Assembly: GCA_034678415.1 (NCBI GenBank) | Contig: JAXDBV010000077.1 | Coordinates: 1 to 7,982, forward strand | DNA: 7,982 nt | Source: JAXDBV01 sp034678415 | Lineage (GTDB): Bacteria > Bacteroidota > Bacteroidia > Bacteroidales > VadinHA17 | Reading direction: 5' to 3' | Shown: in pieces, positions 6,400-7,982 of the stretch | Layout: each line of letters opens with the position of its first letter | How positions within the stretch are numbered: the stretch's first letter is position 1 | The notes under the pieces: model-generated | The model's input: only the letters and a program-made list of their open reading frames with translations | Databases searched by the model: none | Told to the model about the DNA's origin: nothing | Position numbers and translations under genes: made by a program

Positions 6400-6433
6400 A
6401 TCAAAATTTACAGAACCGTTTCCTGTAAAGACT

Positions 6434-7534
6434 ATGGAACCGCCGACTATCATTAAACGAAGTTTCCCTATAAATCTTGCAATACTTATCTGTCTTTTCC
6501 ACTGGACCGCGGGAGCATATGGTGAGGAGCCGTACAAGATACAAACGGTGGTGATTGATGCGGGTCACGGAGGCAAAGATCCCGGAGCCCTGGGGAAAAA
6601 GGCAAAGGAAAAGGATATCGTGTTGGCGATTGCCCTTAAGACCGGCAAGTATATACAGGAGAACATACCTGATGTAAAGGTGATTTACACGCGTGCGACC
6701 GATGAATTTATCCCTCTGGAAAGAAGAGCCCAGATTGCCAATGAGAACAAGGCTGACCTGTTCATATCCATCCATGCCAACTGGAACAAGAATGCAAAAG
6801 CTTACGGAGCCGAAACCTATGCCATGGGCCTTCATACCAATGAGATGAACCTTGAGGTAGCAATGAAGGAGAACGCGGTGATCACTTATGAAGAGGACTA
6901 CACGAGCAAATACGCGGGATATGATCCCGCCTCATCCGAATCGTTTATCATATTCAATTTTCTACAGAACACACATCTGGAGCAGAGCCTGCAGTTTGCC
7001 ACGCATGTGCAGGACCAGTTCCGGGAAAGGGCCAGGCGCATCGACAGGGGAGTCCGCCAGGCTGGATTCCTTGTGCTCTGGCAAACCACCATGCCAAGCG
7101 TGCTGATCGAAACGGGATATATATCCAATGCCAATGAAGAAGAATTCCTGAGGACAGAGCACGGACAGGACCTGCTGGCTTCAGCGATCTTTCGTGCGTT
7201 CAGGGACTACAAGCACAATATGGAGAACCGGATACAGCTTGCCTCAGCTCAGGCAGCAGTAAAACAGCAGAACAGCATCCGTTTCAAAGTGCAGATCACT
7301 GCATCGAGCCGTCAGTTACCGCTGGATTCTGACATTTTTAAAGGATTCGATTATGTGGAGGAGTTCGTGGTGAACGGAATCTACAAGTATGCCGTGGGCG
7401 ACGCCGCCACGTTTGATGAGATTGTCAGCTACAGCAACATCGTTAAGAAAACCTATCCCGATGCCTTTATCGTGGCCGCCAGAAATCATCATCTGGTACC
7501 TCTGAAAGAAGCATTAAAAGAAACAGGTCAATAA
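6434..7534 (+). CDS. N-acetylmuramoyl-L-alanine amidase (Amidase_3) with SPOR-like C-terminus
   Basis: Periplasmic zinc hydrolase that cuts the bond between N-acetylmuramic acid and L-alanine in peptidoglycan, typically for daughter-cell separation or wall turnover. The 366-residue protein has a signal peptide (KR at 8-9, hydrophobic 11-26, probable cleavage near residue 30). The Amidase_3 domain spans about 36-260. It contains VVIDAGHGGKDPGA with zinc ligand His45, LERRAQIAN with ligand Glu96, SIHAN with ligand His114, and VLIETGYISN with catalytic Glu226. The domain is longer than minimal phage or Bacillus versions; the extra segment (about 131-190) sits where AmiB/AmiC-type enzymes have an inhibitory helix. 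The C-terminal part (282-366), starting RFKVQITAS, looks like a divergent SPOR peptidoglycan-binding domain. The start is the only suitable ATG before the signal peptide; no Shine-Dalgarno site is seen. mlaD follows after 10 bases, so the two are probably one operon. AmiC-like identity is likely, but I give no symbol. Confidence 0.93.
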   Translation: MEPPTIIKRSFPINLAILICLFHWTAGAYGEEPYKIQTVVIDAGHGGKDPGALGKKAKEKDIVLAIALKTGKYIQENIPDVKVIYTRATDEFIPLERRAQIANENKADLFISIHANWNKNAKAYGAETYAMGLHTNEMNLEVAMKENAVITYEEDYTSKYAGYDPASSESFIIFNFLQNTHLEQSLQFATHVQDQFRERARRIDRGVRQAGFLVLWQTTMPSVLIETGYISNANEEEFLRTEHGQDLLASAIFRAFRDYKHNMENRIQLASAQAAVKQQNSIRFKVQITASSRQLPLDSDIFKGFDYVEEFVVNGIYKYAVGDAATFDEIVSYSNIVKKTYPDAFIVAARNHHLVPLKEALKETGQ

Positions 7535-7544
7535 AACAGCTACA

Positions 7545-7982
7545 ATGAAAATAACACGTGAAGTAAAGATCGGATTCTTTGTCGTCCTTATGATAGCATC
7601 CTTCATATGGGGTTATGGTTACCTGAAGGGAAGAAATATACTGAAGCCGGTGACGGAATACACCGTTGTATATGATAAGATCGGCGGATTGTCAGAATCA
7701 AACCCGGTGCTGATCAACGGGTATAAGGTGGGACAGGTCAGCCGTATCTATTTCACGGATGACACATCCGGTCGGCTGACAGTAAAGATCTGGCTCGAGA
7801 AAACATTTGATATTCCCAGAAATTCGGTAGCACAGATTTTCAGTGCCGACCTTATGGGAACAAAAGCCATCCGCATCGATCTTGGCTCCTCGGATGAATT
7901 TCTTGAACCGGGGGACACCCTCGCCGGCCTTTTGGAAGGCAGCCTTCAGGAACAGGTAAGCGTGCAGGTGCTTCCACTCAAA
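7545..7982 (+). CDS. mlaD: MlaD-like MCE-domain lipid transport protein (partial, cut by right edge)
   Basis: Inner-membrane-anchored, substrate-binding component of an MCE-type ABC lipid transporter, which moves phospholipids between the two membranes. The visible 146 codons start MKITREVKIGFFVV. Residues 10-27 form a single membrane helix, leaving the rest in the periplasm. The MCE domain follows (about 38-115), with YDKIGGLSESNPVLINGYKV (43-62), VGQV (62-65) and the SADLMGTKAI motif near residues 100-109. The frame is open to the edge; the C-terminal helical part is missing. It begins 10 bases after the amidase stop with no Shine-Dalgarno site, suggesting a shared transcript. The partner ATPase and permease genes are not in the window. 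The MCE family is certain; the mlaD symbol is by similarity of layout. Confidence 0.9.
   Translation, partial: MKITREVKIGFFVVLMIASFIWGYGYLKGRNILKPVTEYTVVYDKIGGLSESNPVLINGYKVGQVSRIYFTDDTSGRLTVKIWLEKTFDIPRNSVAQIFSADLMGTKAIRIDLGSSDEFLEPGDTLAGLLEGSLQEQVSVQVLPLK

Noticed and set aside
6401..6835. 144-codon open frame antisense to the amidase
   Set aside because: Lies opposite a gene with all catalytic motifs intact; its translation has no recognisable pattern and is best explained as a shadow.

Overview
The window looks like chromosome from a member of the Bacteroidota, and all recognisable genes are core genes. Three things support this. The operon order is rpsF-rpsR-rplI with no ssb or priB between. 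A promoter before rpsF matches the Bacteroides-type consensus (TTTG, 19-nt spacer, TAnnTTTG). The LptD, amidase and MlaD proteins have the form usual in that phylum. I see no mobile element, CRISPR array, tRNA or rRNA.

Left part (1-1430, minus strand): the first 476 codons of dnaX, running off the left edge. An A10 run directly after the clamp-loader core contains the canonical slippery heptamer A AAA AAC. One -1 slip leads to a stop two codons later, so the gene could make both a long (tau-like) and a short (gamma-like) subunit. It is followed by about 560 bases with no convincing gene (1431-1988).

Middle (1989-3141, plus strand): a promoter, a short leader with a hairpin carrying a 3'-side CCG bulge, then ribosomal proteins S6, S18 and L9. 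The hairpin resembles the S6:S18 autoregulatory site and includes the rpsF start codon in its upper stem. The two downstream genes have strong Shine-Dalgarno sites; the other genes here do not.

Right part (3284-7982): envelope genes around a divergent promoter region at about 6348-6433. To the left, on the minus strand, are lptD (LPS insertion into the outer membrane) and ridA (enamine/imine deaminase). To the right, on the plus strand, are a periplasmic N-acetylmuramoyl-L-alanine amidase and a MlaD-like MCE protein cut by the right edge. LPS export, peptidoglycan cleavage and lipid trafficking genes thus sit side by side. I found no wholly new system; the best leads are the dnaX slippery site, the rpsF leader hairpin and the two-cysteine layout of LptD.
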